From positions 1-6,587 of the forward strand of contig JAPCJV010000102.1 of assembly GCA_027886785.1 (NCBI GenBank): DNA of 6,587 bases, read 5' to 3'. The notes below the pieces were generated by a model, which was given only the letters and a program-made list of their open reading frames with translations, was not told the DNA's origin and did not search any database. A program made the translations under genes and the position numbers. The DNA is from Nitrososphaerota archaeon. GTDB taxonomy: Archaea > Thermoproteota > Nitrososphaeria > Nitrososphaerales > CADDZS01. Within the stretch, counting starts at the first letter, position 1. Each line of letters opens with the position of its first letter. Shown piece after piece: positions 1-5,591 of the stretch.

Positions 1-443
1 GTGAGTCCCAAGATCGCGCCAGTTTTGAGGGCAACCTGATTTATACCAAGGATCAATCCGAGATCACGATTGGGGGTTGAGTCCGTTAAAATGGCGGCAC
101 CATCGGAGATTAAGATTGCAGCCCCAACGCCTTGTACTATTCTCGCAATGATTAGCTCAGCGGGCGATTGCGCGAGAGAAGCGAAAGCTGACCCAATGGT
201 GAACACGACAAAACCGATCAAAAAGATCTTTATTTTTCCGACGACATCCGTAACTCTCCCTATGATGAGTAGTCCAACGGTGCTGGCAAGGAGGTAGGAT
301 TGGCTGATCCAGATCACCTGATTGATGTCCGCTCCTAAGGATTTTGCCACGACGGGAAGACCCACGATCAAGATGCGCGTATCAATCCCCGCCATCAAAG
401 ACCCGATTGAAGTGATAGTTAGGGCAATCCACTTATACTGCAT
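1..443 (-). CDS. MFS transporter, DHA2 (EmrB/QacA-like) family, 5' part only
   Basis: I read this gene by translating the reverse complement. It begins at ATG 443 and stays open for 147 codons to the left edge, so the 3' part is missing. The start is fixed by an in-frame TGA three codons upstream. The product is an integral membrane proton-coupled exporter, most likely for drugs or other small toxic compounds. Visible family marks are the DHA2 first-helix motif (AGIDTRILIVGLP, residues 18-30, with D21), motif A in the loop after the second helix (GRVTDVVGK, 62-70), and motif B (RIVQGVGA, 101-108, with R101). Hydrophobic segments lie at about 5-30, 45-62, 72-92, 98-120 and 128 to the edge. DHA2 proteins normally have about 14 helices and 450-520 residues, so about 30% is present. 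The last visible segment lacks the Gly-Pro of motif C, having TGAILGL instead. It is divergent from the importer operon and shares its upstream region. The substrate is unknown. Confidence 0.9.
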   Translation of the reverse strand, partial: MQYKWIALTITSIGSLMAGIDTRILIVGLPVVAKSLGADINQVIWISQSYLLASTVGLLIIGRVTDVVGKIKIFLIGFVVFTIGSAFASLAQSPAELIIARIVQGVGAAILISDGAAILTDSTPNRDLGLILGINQVALKTGAILGL

Positions 444-478
444 TTGGGATCAAAAGCTGTTCGGAATAGTAGAAGCAT
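419..478 (-). other. Possible short leader ORF (19 codons) overlapping the MFS start
   Basis: On the minus strand an ATG at 478 opens a 19-codon frame (MLLLFRTAFD...) that ends at TAA 419-421, beyond the MFS start at 443 and in a different frame. The ATG sits about 27 bp from the centre of the TATA-like box, where a leaderless start would fall. A frame this short can easily arise by chance, so this is a suggestion only. Confidence 0.15.
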
Positions 479-563
479 TTGCTTACACGCGGTCTCCTCC
501 ATTTTTAAATCAAGTTAAATGCTGTTGGAATAATCCAAGAAAAGCATTTGAAGTGGGTCTCCT
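451..563. repeat. Imperfect tandem duplication (about 65-bp period) in the divergent control region
   Basis: Two copies, 451-498 and 516-563, share the same ordered words: GCTGTT (456 and 521), GGAATA (463 and 527), AAGCATTTG (473 and 542) and GGTCTCCT (491 and 556). The offsets are 65, 64, 69 and 65 bp, so the copies differ by small indels. By hand about 36 of 43 aligned bases agree. The second copy lies upstream of the MFS TATA-like box and the first lies downstream of it, covering the likely transcription start. It could be a duplicated regulator-binding site or a decayed duplication of the MFS leader. Confidence 0.6.
501..510 (-). promoter_or_regulatory. TATA-like box of the MFS gene
   Basis: On the minus strand this reads ATTTAAAAAT, an archaeal TATA-like element, with purine-poor AACTTG just upstream and no convincing BRE. 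If transcription starts about 27 bp downstream, it begins near 478. That leaves an untranslated leader of about 35 nt before ATG 443, with no Shine-Dalgarno match next to that ATG. The placement is inferred from spacing and AT content only. Confidence 0.5.
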
Positions 564-622
564 TCGCAGTCACTTAGTACGATATCTAGCTACATTGTTC
601 TATTAGTCAGACTTGAATCTTG

Positions 623-633
623 AGAAAGTTTCT
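623..633. repeat. 11-bp palindrome upstream of the binding-protein promoter
   Basis: AGAAAGTTTCT is a perfect inverted repeat around a central G, lying about 35 bp upstream of the TATA-like box of the binding-protein gene. Its core GAAAGTTTCT recurs exactly at 6564-6573, just after the stop codon of the last operon gene. It could be a small regulator operator. No regulator is encoded in the window to support that. Confidence 0.3.
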
Positions 634-666
634 TCTTTCCCTTGAAGATACGAAAATACTCCAATG

Positions 667-675
667 CTTAAATAA
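667..675 (+). promoter_or_regulatory. TATA-like box of the importer operon
   Basis: CTTAAATAA is centred about 29 bp upstream of the TTG at 700. This is close to the usual archaeal spacing between TATA box and transcription start, so the mRNA probably begins at or within a few bases of the start codon (leaderless). There is no Shine-Dalgarno match in 676-699, which agrees. The BRE is not clear. Confidence 0.55.
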
Positions 676-699
676 CTCCTAATAATTGACTTTCACAAC

Positions 700-2676
700 T
701 TGGCTGCATCGAAACTGATTCGAATCGTGATTCTGATTGTATTCCTTTTATCTTTCGTAACGATCCCTGTCATTCCCACTACCCACGTAAGGGCACAATC
801 ACAACCGAGCTGTCCCTCTAACAGACAGATCGGTTGGACGTTGAATGGTGGGGCTCCTAACAGCATGACTGCCCTAACAACAGCTGTTTTCAGTGGATTC
901 GTGGCAGGTGAATTAGAGTACTGGGGAGCGTATCCCAGCGAAGGGCCCACCGGCATTCAATATTACAACGAATCGATTGTGGACTGGGTGAAGTCTAATG
1001 CTAACTATACTCAGTGGACGCTGAATGTTAAGCCCGGTATTAGATGGTCAGATGGCTCATTGATTAATGCCACTGATATATTAACGACCTATAGTTCCCA
1101 GTACGCTTTCAATTCCAGTTTTGATTTTACAAATGTTCATAGTGAAGTAACAAAACAATACGCCCTAAATTCTAGCGCTGCCGTTTTTGTGTTGAATAAG
1201 ACTGATGCACACTTCCCGGAAACAATTAGCCCCATCGTTTTCACGAGCGTGATCCCAGCTTCTGCCGCGAGACAAGGCGGCTCCACTTATCAGGGGTTCG
1301 GCACTCCGGTTGTAACTGGACCTTTTGGAGCTGTTAATTACCAAGCTGGACAGACGCTTATGGTGATGGCACGGAATCCATACTTTAATTCTACTGGACT
1401 TCCCGAGCCACAGGCTTGCCAGTTGAATGTCAATTTTGTGGAATCTGATGCTGACGCGGCAACGCTACTTCAAGAAGGGGGTACGGATCTCGCGGTCATT
1501 TCCCCCGCATCTGTAGCGTCAGTTTTGAAGAATCCCAACGTGCACATCATCAACGAGGTGGATATGCAAGTGACCCCAGCAACCTTCAACATAACCACCT
1601 ATCCGTTTAACATGACTGCGTTCAGACAAGCTCTCGCCTATTCAATCGATGAAAGTGCCATTGCTGCACAGGCGTTCGCGGGATACGCAGATCCGGCTTG
1701 GAGTGCACAGGGCATAGTACCCCCATTGATCTCTAATTTGTACAACCCGAATCAGGTAAAATACAGCCTCAACACAACAAAGGCTCTCGCACTTTTGAGT
1801 TCCATCGGAATAACAAAGGGATCTGATGGGTTACTTCATTATCCGAATGGAGGAGGAGTCGTTACCTTGAGCATATGGGGAGATACGGAACATGCTCCCG
1901 ATGTAGTAGCTGCAGGTGTGGTTGCGACCGATCTACAGGCGATAGGCATTCAGGCGACGACCAACATAGTTGCAAGATCGTCCATCACTTCACTGACAAG
2001 CGTTGCCCCGAATACTATGTATATCGTGACCGGGGAAGCACCGATCTTTGCTTCGGCTTCTGTGGACGCGCTACCTGGATGGGATGTTTATGCGCATCCT
2101 GCAATTCCCAGTACTTATTGGGAGTACCCGGCCTCTGTGAATAATGAGTACAACGGTAACTTGAGCATTATTACCAAGTCCGCCAATCTAACCGTGGAAG
2201 CCCAAGCATTGAACAATATTGAAGCGATCAATGCCGCGAACCTCCCGACACTAATATTGTGTTATCCATCCCAGCTATGGGGGTACAGTACACTCCATTG
2301 GACCAACTGGCCAGTTTACCCGAGCGGATGGATTTATCTCAATAACAACGTTTTCGCTCAAGCGTTCGCGCAATTGCAGCCGGTGACGAATTCAAGTGGT
2401 TCAACCGCGACGGTCATCTCCACCTCAGTTCTGACCTCTGCTATTACGGTCGCACCTACAACGACCGTGGCTACTTCAACCGTGGCTTCGGTGGCAACCT
2501 CAATAGTGACAGTACCTGTAACCACCACCGTAGCAACATCGATAGTGTCTACGACTGGGAATGGTGGTGGCGTTTCAGATACCGTGTTCTATGCGGTTAT
2601 CGCAGTCGTTGTAATACTCCTGGTGGCAGTCGCAGCGTTATTCATGAGTCGTTCCAGACAGGCTCCAAAGAAATAA
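700..2676 (+). CDS. ABC transporter solute-binding protein, family 5 (peptide/oligosaccharide type), C-terminally anchored
   Basis: This is the extracellular substrate receptor of the importer, 658 aa. Residues 1-32 form a signal peptide (K5 and R8, hydrophobic 7-26, likely cleavage after VRA at 32). The family-5 fold is marked by WTLNVKPGIRWSDG (106-119) followed by INATDIL, the counterpart of the usual 'F.L..gv.WsDG..ltA.Dv' motif. Residues 563-625 are a Ser/Thr/Val-rich stalk, 627-649 a membrane helix, and RSRQAPKK a positive cytoplasmic tail. The protein therefore hangs from the membrane by its C-terminus, as described for archaeal family-5 receptors. Thirteen N-X-S/T sequons (N90 to N564) could be glycosylated. 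TTG 700 is the only usual start after the in-frame stop at 673-675 that keeps the basic signal-peptide end. GTG 727 would remove it. Archaeal relatives bind peptides or oligosaccharides; the ligand here is unknown. It is the first gene of the operon. Confidence 0.92.
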   Translation: MAASKLIRIVILIVFLLSFVTIPVIPTTHVRAQSQPSCPSNRQIGWTLNGGAPNSMTALTTAVFSGFVAGELEYWGAYPSEGPTGIQYYNESIVDWVKSNANYTQWTLNVKPGIRWSDGSLINATDILTTYSSQYAFNSSFDFTNVHSEVTKQYALNSSAAVFVLNKTDAHFPETISPIVFTSVIPASAARQGGSTYQGFGTPVVTGPFGAVNYQAGQTLMVMARNPYFNSTGLPEPQACQLNVNFVESDADAATLLQEGGTDLAVISPASVASVLKNPNVHIINEVDMQVTPATFNITTYPFNMTAFRQALAYSIDESAIAAQAFAGYADPAWSAQGIVPPLISNLYNPNQVKYSLNTTKALALLSSIGITKGSDGLLHYPNGGGVVTLSIWGDTEHAPDVVAAGVVATDLQAIGIQATTNIVARSSITSLTSVAPNTMYIVTGEAPIFASASVDALPGWDVYAHPAIPSTYWEYPASVNNEYNGNLSIITKSANLTVEAQALNNIEAINAANLPTLILCYPSQLWGYSTLHWTNWPVYPSGWIYLNNNVFAQAFAQLQPVTNSSGSTATVISTSVLTSAITVAPTTTVATSTVASVATSIVTVPVTTTVATSIVSTTGNGGGVSDTVFYAVIAVVVILLVAVAALFMSRSRQAPKK

Positions 2677-2677
2677 C

Positions 2678-2743
2678 TACGGGAGAGCGAGCCAGCCGCC
2701 GGGGATCTTAGCGACTAAGCTCTTCCGTATACCCTTAAGATCC
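2678..2743 (+). promoter_or_regulatory. Interlocking inverted repeats between binding-protein and permease genes
   Basis: Stem A pairs 2678-2688 (TACGGGAGAGC) with 2719-2729 (GCTCTTCCGTA): 11 bp with a single G-U pair. Stem B pairs 2703-2710 (GGATCTTA) with 2736-2743 (TAAGATCC): 8 perfect bp. The arms alternate (A, B, A', B'), giving pseudoknot topology or two competing hairpins. A small hairpin, CTTAG-CGA-CTAAG (2707-2719), could compete with stem B. T-rich sequence follows at 2750-2760. The position, right after the binding-protein stop, suits an mRNA-stabilising structure or partial terminator that raises receptor level over permease. The pairing is seen; the function is inferred. Confidence 0.5.
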
Positions 2744-2785
2744 TTAGCATTGTTTGATTTCATGCCGGAGTAGAGTCAGAGAGCA

Positions 2786-3748
2786 GTGCGCTACATCGTT
2801 CGGAGAGCAATCACATACGCTGTAGTATTATTTGTGGCGCTTCAACTAGATTTCATACTGCCCCGGCTGGCACCGGGAAGCGCTGCTTCGGTACTCGCTC
2901 CAGCAAGCAAGTTTGCTCCGCAAGCGGCGGCGCTGATCACTGCCAGATTCGGTCTTGACCAACCCCTGTCGGTGCAGTATGTTCTATTTCTGAAAAACAT
3001 CTTCCTCAATTGGCCGCCGTTTTTTGGAGTCTCGTTCGTGTATTACCCCATCCCGGTTACTACACTATTCTTCCAACGGTTTCTGTGGACGCTGCTACTG
3101 ATTGGCACGAGCTTCGCCCTCGCGGTAATTATTAGTTATTTTATGGCGGCTGCGGCTACGCTAAGAAGAGCGGGCAAGTTCGATATCGGCGCGCTCTATA
3201 CTTCTGTAGTACTCCAAGCGGTACCGGTGTACTGGTTTGCTTTGGTACTCCTTTGGGTTTTTGGAGTCTATTTGGGGTGGCTACCCCTCTTTGGGAATGC
3301 AGCTTTTGGGGCCACCGGGCAGAGCTACGTAGTCAGCGTGGCGGAACATGCAATTCTTCCTATCACGGTTTTGACCCTCTCGCAGCTGGGCGAGAACTAT
3401 ATGTTGCTTAGAGGCTCTGCCCAAGAAGTACTTCAGAGCGATTATATCACATCTGCTAAAACGCGAGGATTGAAGAACAGCACACTCTCATTCACTTACA
3501 TCATGAGGAATTCATTGCTGCCGTTCGTTTCAATATCGAGCTTTTCGATAGCCAGCCTGATTAGCAGGGTGGTGCTGGTCGAGGCGGTTTTCGGTTATCC
3601 CGGAGTCGGAGATCTTATCGTCGACGCTGCCCTGGGCAGGGATTTCCCGGTTTTACAGGGGAGCCTTTTTCTCGTGACGGTCATAGTGATCATTGGAGGC
3701 CTCGTCGGGGACGTACTGCTGACACGTCTTGACTCGAGGATAAAGTGA
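2786..3748 (+). CDS. ABC transporter permease, DppB/OppB-like
   Basis: This is one of the two membrane subunits forming the translocation path, 320 aa, a normal length for the family. The N-terminus (RYIVRRAITY...PRLAPGSAA) is typical of DppB. A long external segment (about 30-98) follows the first helix, then hydrophobic segments at about 100-122, 138-165, 188-207, 247-266 and 292-312, six helices in all. The cytoplasmic EAA loop that docks on the ATPases is at 219-246, with G228 and the closing LLP (244-246) in canonical spacing. The block EAVFGYPGVG to RDFPVLQG (266-292) is the conserved DppB C-terminal signature. GTG 2786 is the first usable start after the in-frame TAG at 2771-2773. There is no well-placed Shine-Dalgarno site (GGAG at 2767-2770 is 15 nt away), so it may depend on readthrough or a leaderless transcript. 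It lies 109 nt after the binding-protein gene and 9 nt before its partner. Confidence 0.93.
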   Translation: MRYIVRRAITYAVVLFVALQLDFILPRLAPGSAASVLAPASKFAPQAAALITARFGLDQPLSVQYVLFLKNIFLNWPPFFGVSFVYYPIPVTTLFFQRFLWTLLLIGTSFALAVIISYFMAAAATLRRAGKFDIGALYTSVVLQAVPVYWFALVLLWVFGVYLGWLPLFGNAAFGATGQSYVVSVAEHAILPITVLTLSQLGENYMLLRGSAQEVLQSDYITSAKTRGLKNSTLSFTYIMRNSLLPFVSISSFSIASLISRVVLVEAVFGYPGVGDLIVDAALGRDFPVLQGSLFLVTVIVIIGGLVGDVLLTRLDSRIK

Positions 3749-3750
3749 GG
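3745..3750 (+). promoter_or_regulatory. Ribosome binding site of the second permease
   Basis: GTGAGG overlaps the stop codon of the first permease and stands 7 nt before ATG 3758. The GAGG core matches the archaeal anti-Shine-Dalgarno sequence. It supports ATG 3758 as the start. Confidence 0.55.
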
Positions 3751-3757
3751 AAATAAA

Positions 3758-4612
3758 ATGTCGATCCTCTCTCGCGGTCGTCCGATTGTATCGCTTTTCT
3801 CCACGATCTTCCGCACTAAAGCTGCAAAGGCTGGAGGCCTAATACTAGCTTTTCTCCTACTGTTAATTCTGGTAGGACCTTTGATTGTCACTTACTCTCC
3901 TCAAGCTATTGTCGGTCTTCCCAATTTGCCCCCGGAGGTTGCGCATCCCTTTGGTACAGATTATCAAGGGCACGATGTATTCAGCCAACTCGTCTGGGGA
4001 TCCTATCCTTCTCTCACACTAGCATTCGTCTCCGCGCTTGGGGGATCGCTCCTCGGCTTCGCCGCCGGCGTTGTGTCGGGGTATTATAGAAAGGCGGAGA
4101 GCGTTATCGCAGGAGCAACTGATGTGGTTCTGTCTTTCCCCACAATTCCGTTACTAATTATCATCAATGTAATTTTTCCCGGCAATGACTTCATAGAGGC
4201 GTTAACCCTTATCTCAGTTCTGTGGGCTCCCGTTTCCCGAGCTGTTAGGGCACAGACGCTCGTGGTGAAGAGATTGTCTTACATTGACGCAGTAAGGATG
4301 AGCGGAATGAGAGATTTCAAGATAATCTGGAAAGTACTCGCCTTCGAAGTAGCGTCGATCGGAATGGCGTTTTTCATTATCAGCCTTTCGGTGTCAGTGA
4401 TCCTGGTGACGGCCCTAGAATTTCTGGGAGTAGGCAACCCTCTCCACGTTACTTGGGGAAGCATACTGTTCTGGGCTCAGAAATACGCTTTCGGATTTGG
4501 TGATTGGTGGTGGGTCTTGGCACCAGGAGCTGTTATTTCACTTGTGGCTGTTAGCTTTGCGTTGATGGGCCTTTCCTTCGAGGAGATCATGAATCCGAGA
4601 CTGAGGGTGTAG
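3758..4612 (+). CDS. ABC transporter permease, DppC/OppC-like
   Basis: This is the second membrane subunit, 284 aa, normal for DppC. A short basic N-terminal tail leads into a helix at about 26-47. The DppC hallmark HPFGTDYQGHDVFSQLVWG follows (63-81), a version of 'HPFGTDxxGRDvxSRxxxG' with H72 where Arg is usual. Further hydrophobic segments are at about 85-108, 118-140, 145-165, 200-222 and 253-272, and the C-terminal block ends EEIMNPRLRV (275-284; usually 'LDPRLR'). The EAA loop is at 175-198 (YIDAVRMSGMRDF..., G183), but the expected H-x-L-P-N end reads VLAFE (193-197), so the closing proline is missing. The frame is intact and all else looks functional, so I call it a real gene with a divergent coupling loop. 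It lies 9 nt after its partner permease and 4 nt before the first ATPase gene. Confidence 0.93.
   Translation: MSILSRGRPIVSLFSTIFRTKAAKAGGLILAFLLLLILVGPLIVTYSPQAIVGLPNLPPEVAHPFGTDYQGHDVFSQLVWGSYPSLTLAFVSALGGSLLGFAAGVVSGYYRKAESVIAGATDVVLSFPTIPLLIIINVIFPGNDFIEALTLISVLWAPVSRAVRAQTLVVKRLSYIDAVRMSGMRDFKIIWKVLAFEVASIGMAFFIISLSVSVILVTALEFLGVGNPLHVTWGSILFWAQKYAFGFGDWWWVLAPGAVISLVAVSFALMGLSFEEIMNPRLRV
4603..4609 (+). promoter_or_regulatory. Ribosome binding site of the first ATPase
   Basis: GAGGGTG lies inside the last codons of the second permease, 7 nt before ATG 4617. It is close to the archaeal consensus GGAGGTGA and supports that start. Confidence 0.55.
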
Positions 4613-4616
4613 CGCG

Positions 4617-5591
4617 ATGTCGGCCACTCCTTTGCTGAAGATCTCGGATCTTAGCGTTCAGTACTTTGCAGGGCAAAGTTCGGTCCGAGCTCTCGACGGA
4701 GTCTCGCTCGAGATCCCCTCGAAAGGATACTCCTTGGGGGTCGTAGGCGAATCTGGTAGTGGAAAAACGACCCTTGGAATGAGCATCATGAATGCTATCG
4801 AGCGACCTGGAAGAATAAGCGGGGGACGGATTGAGTATGAAGGGACAGACATTCTAGGCATGGCAAAAGGGGAGCTGAGGAACTATCGCTGGAAAGAAGT
4901 CTCGATGATTTTTCAATCGGCCATGAACTCCCTGAACCCAGTGAAGACGATCTCTCACCCCATCGCGGAGGTAATGAGAGAGCACTTGAAGGTTCCGAAG
5001 AAGGAAGCCTACAAAAGGGCCAAGGAACTCCTTTCGGAAGTACGAGTCGACCCGAGCCGCGCGAACGCTCATCCGCACGAGTTCAGCGGAGGAATGAGAC
5101 AAAGAGTTGTAATTGCCCTAGCTCTAGCCCTTTCGCCAAAACTACTCATAGCAGATGAGCCTACATCAGCTCTTGATGTTGTTGTGCAAAAACAGATTCT
5201 CGGAATGCTCCGGGAAGAGGTGAAGAATAGAGGATTATCGCTAATTTTCATCACCCATGAAATTCCCTTGCTTGTCGGATTGGTGGAGAAAGTGGCCGTC
5301 ATGCAATCGGGAAAAATCGTTGAACTCGGTCCGCTGGAGAAAGTCCTTTCCAATCCTCTTCACCCCTATACCGAGATGCTCATATGGAATCTGCTAACGA
5401 TGCGCACATCTAAGGAGTCACTCAAATATACCGGATTAGATGCGCATTCTGAGGGAGCTACACATCCGATTCAAAACGCATGTCAGTACTCCGATCGTTG
5501 CAAGTACGTCTTCCAAAGATGCAAGGTCGAAAGTCCGGTCCTGACAGAAGCCGAACATGATAGGTGGGTAGCTTGCTTCAAGTACGAATGA
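4617..5591 (+). CDS. ABC transporter ATP-binding protein, DppD/OppD-like
   Basis: This is one of the two cytoplasmic ATPases that power import, 324 aa, the usual DppD length. All nucleotide-binding motifs are present in order: Walker A GESGSGKTT (44-52), Q-loop FQSAMNSLNP (99-108, Q100), signature FSGGMRQRV (156-164), Walker B LLIADEP (176-182, catalytic E181), D-loop SALD (184-187) and switch histidine H214. The Opp/Dpp-specific C-terminal domain follows, with NPLHPYTEML (246-255) and four cysteines, C289-X5-C295-X6-C302-X17-C320. Such a motif binds a [4Fe-4S] cluster in the Mycobacterium tuberculosis OppD structure, so a cluster is possible here, by inference. The ATG at 4617 is 4 nt after the previous stop and has its own Shine-Dalgarno site. 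The gene ends in an ATGA overlap with the next ATPase. Confidence 0.95.
   Translation: MSATPLLKISDLSVQYFAGQSSVRALDGVSLEIPSKGYSLGVVGESGSGKTTLGMSIMNAIERPGRISGGRIEYEGTDILGMAKGELRNYRWKEVSMIFQSAMNSLNPVKTISHPIAEVMREHLKVPKKEAYKRAKELLSEVRVDPSRANAHPHEFSGGMRQRVVIALALALSPKLLIADEPTSALDVVVQKQILGMLREEVKNRGLSLIFITHEIPLLVGLVEKVAVMQSGKIVELGPLEKVLSNPLHPYTEMLIWNLLTMRTSKESLKYTGLDAHSEGATHPIQNACQYSDRCKYVFQRCKVESPVLTEAEHDRWVACFKYE
5562..5568 (+). promoter_or_regulatory. Shine-Dalgarno-like site within the end of the first ATPase gene
   Basis: AGGTGGG is a fair match to the archaeal consensus. It is 19 nt from ATG 5588, too far for the usual spacing, but only 4 nt before an in-frame TTG at 5573. Either the second ATPase starts at TTG 5573 (328 aa), or it starts at ATG 5588 by reinitiation at the ATGA overlap and this site is incidental. 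Confidence 0.3.

Noticed and set aside
494..500. GGAGGAG on the minus strand as a ribosome binding site
   Set aside because: The nearest downstream GTG is followed at once by TAA, and the ATG at 478 is about 15 nt away. It overlaps the expected region between TATA box and transcription start, so it may not be transcribed.
90..564. Residue range: the 13 N-glycosylation sequons of the binding protein as an unusually dense array
   Set aside because: The coordinates given here are residues of the 658-aa protein. It is rich in Asn, Ser and Thr, and a rough count suggests composition alone would give about nine, so density is not remarkable.
322..606. Plus-strand frame of 94 codons across the MFS start and control region
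   Set aside because: It lies opposite the clearly coding MFS N-terminus, has no family features, and ends in non-coding control sequence.
693..956. Minus-strand frame over the start of the binding-protein gene
   Set aside because: It is antisense to a well-supported signal peptide and mature N-terminus and has no recognisable motif.
2750..2762. Second promoter for the permease genes in the T-rich stretch before GTG 2786
   Set aside because: TTGTTTGATTTCA is at about the right distance but is a poor TATA match, and no BRE is visible.
4854..5353. Minus-strand frames antisense to the first ATPase
   Set aside because: The opposite strand encodes every ABC motif in order, so these are by-products of its codon pattern.
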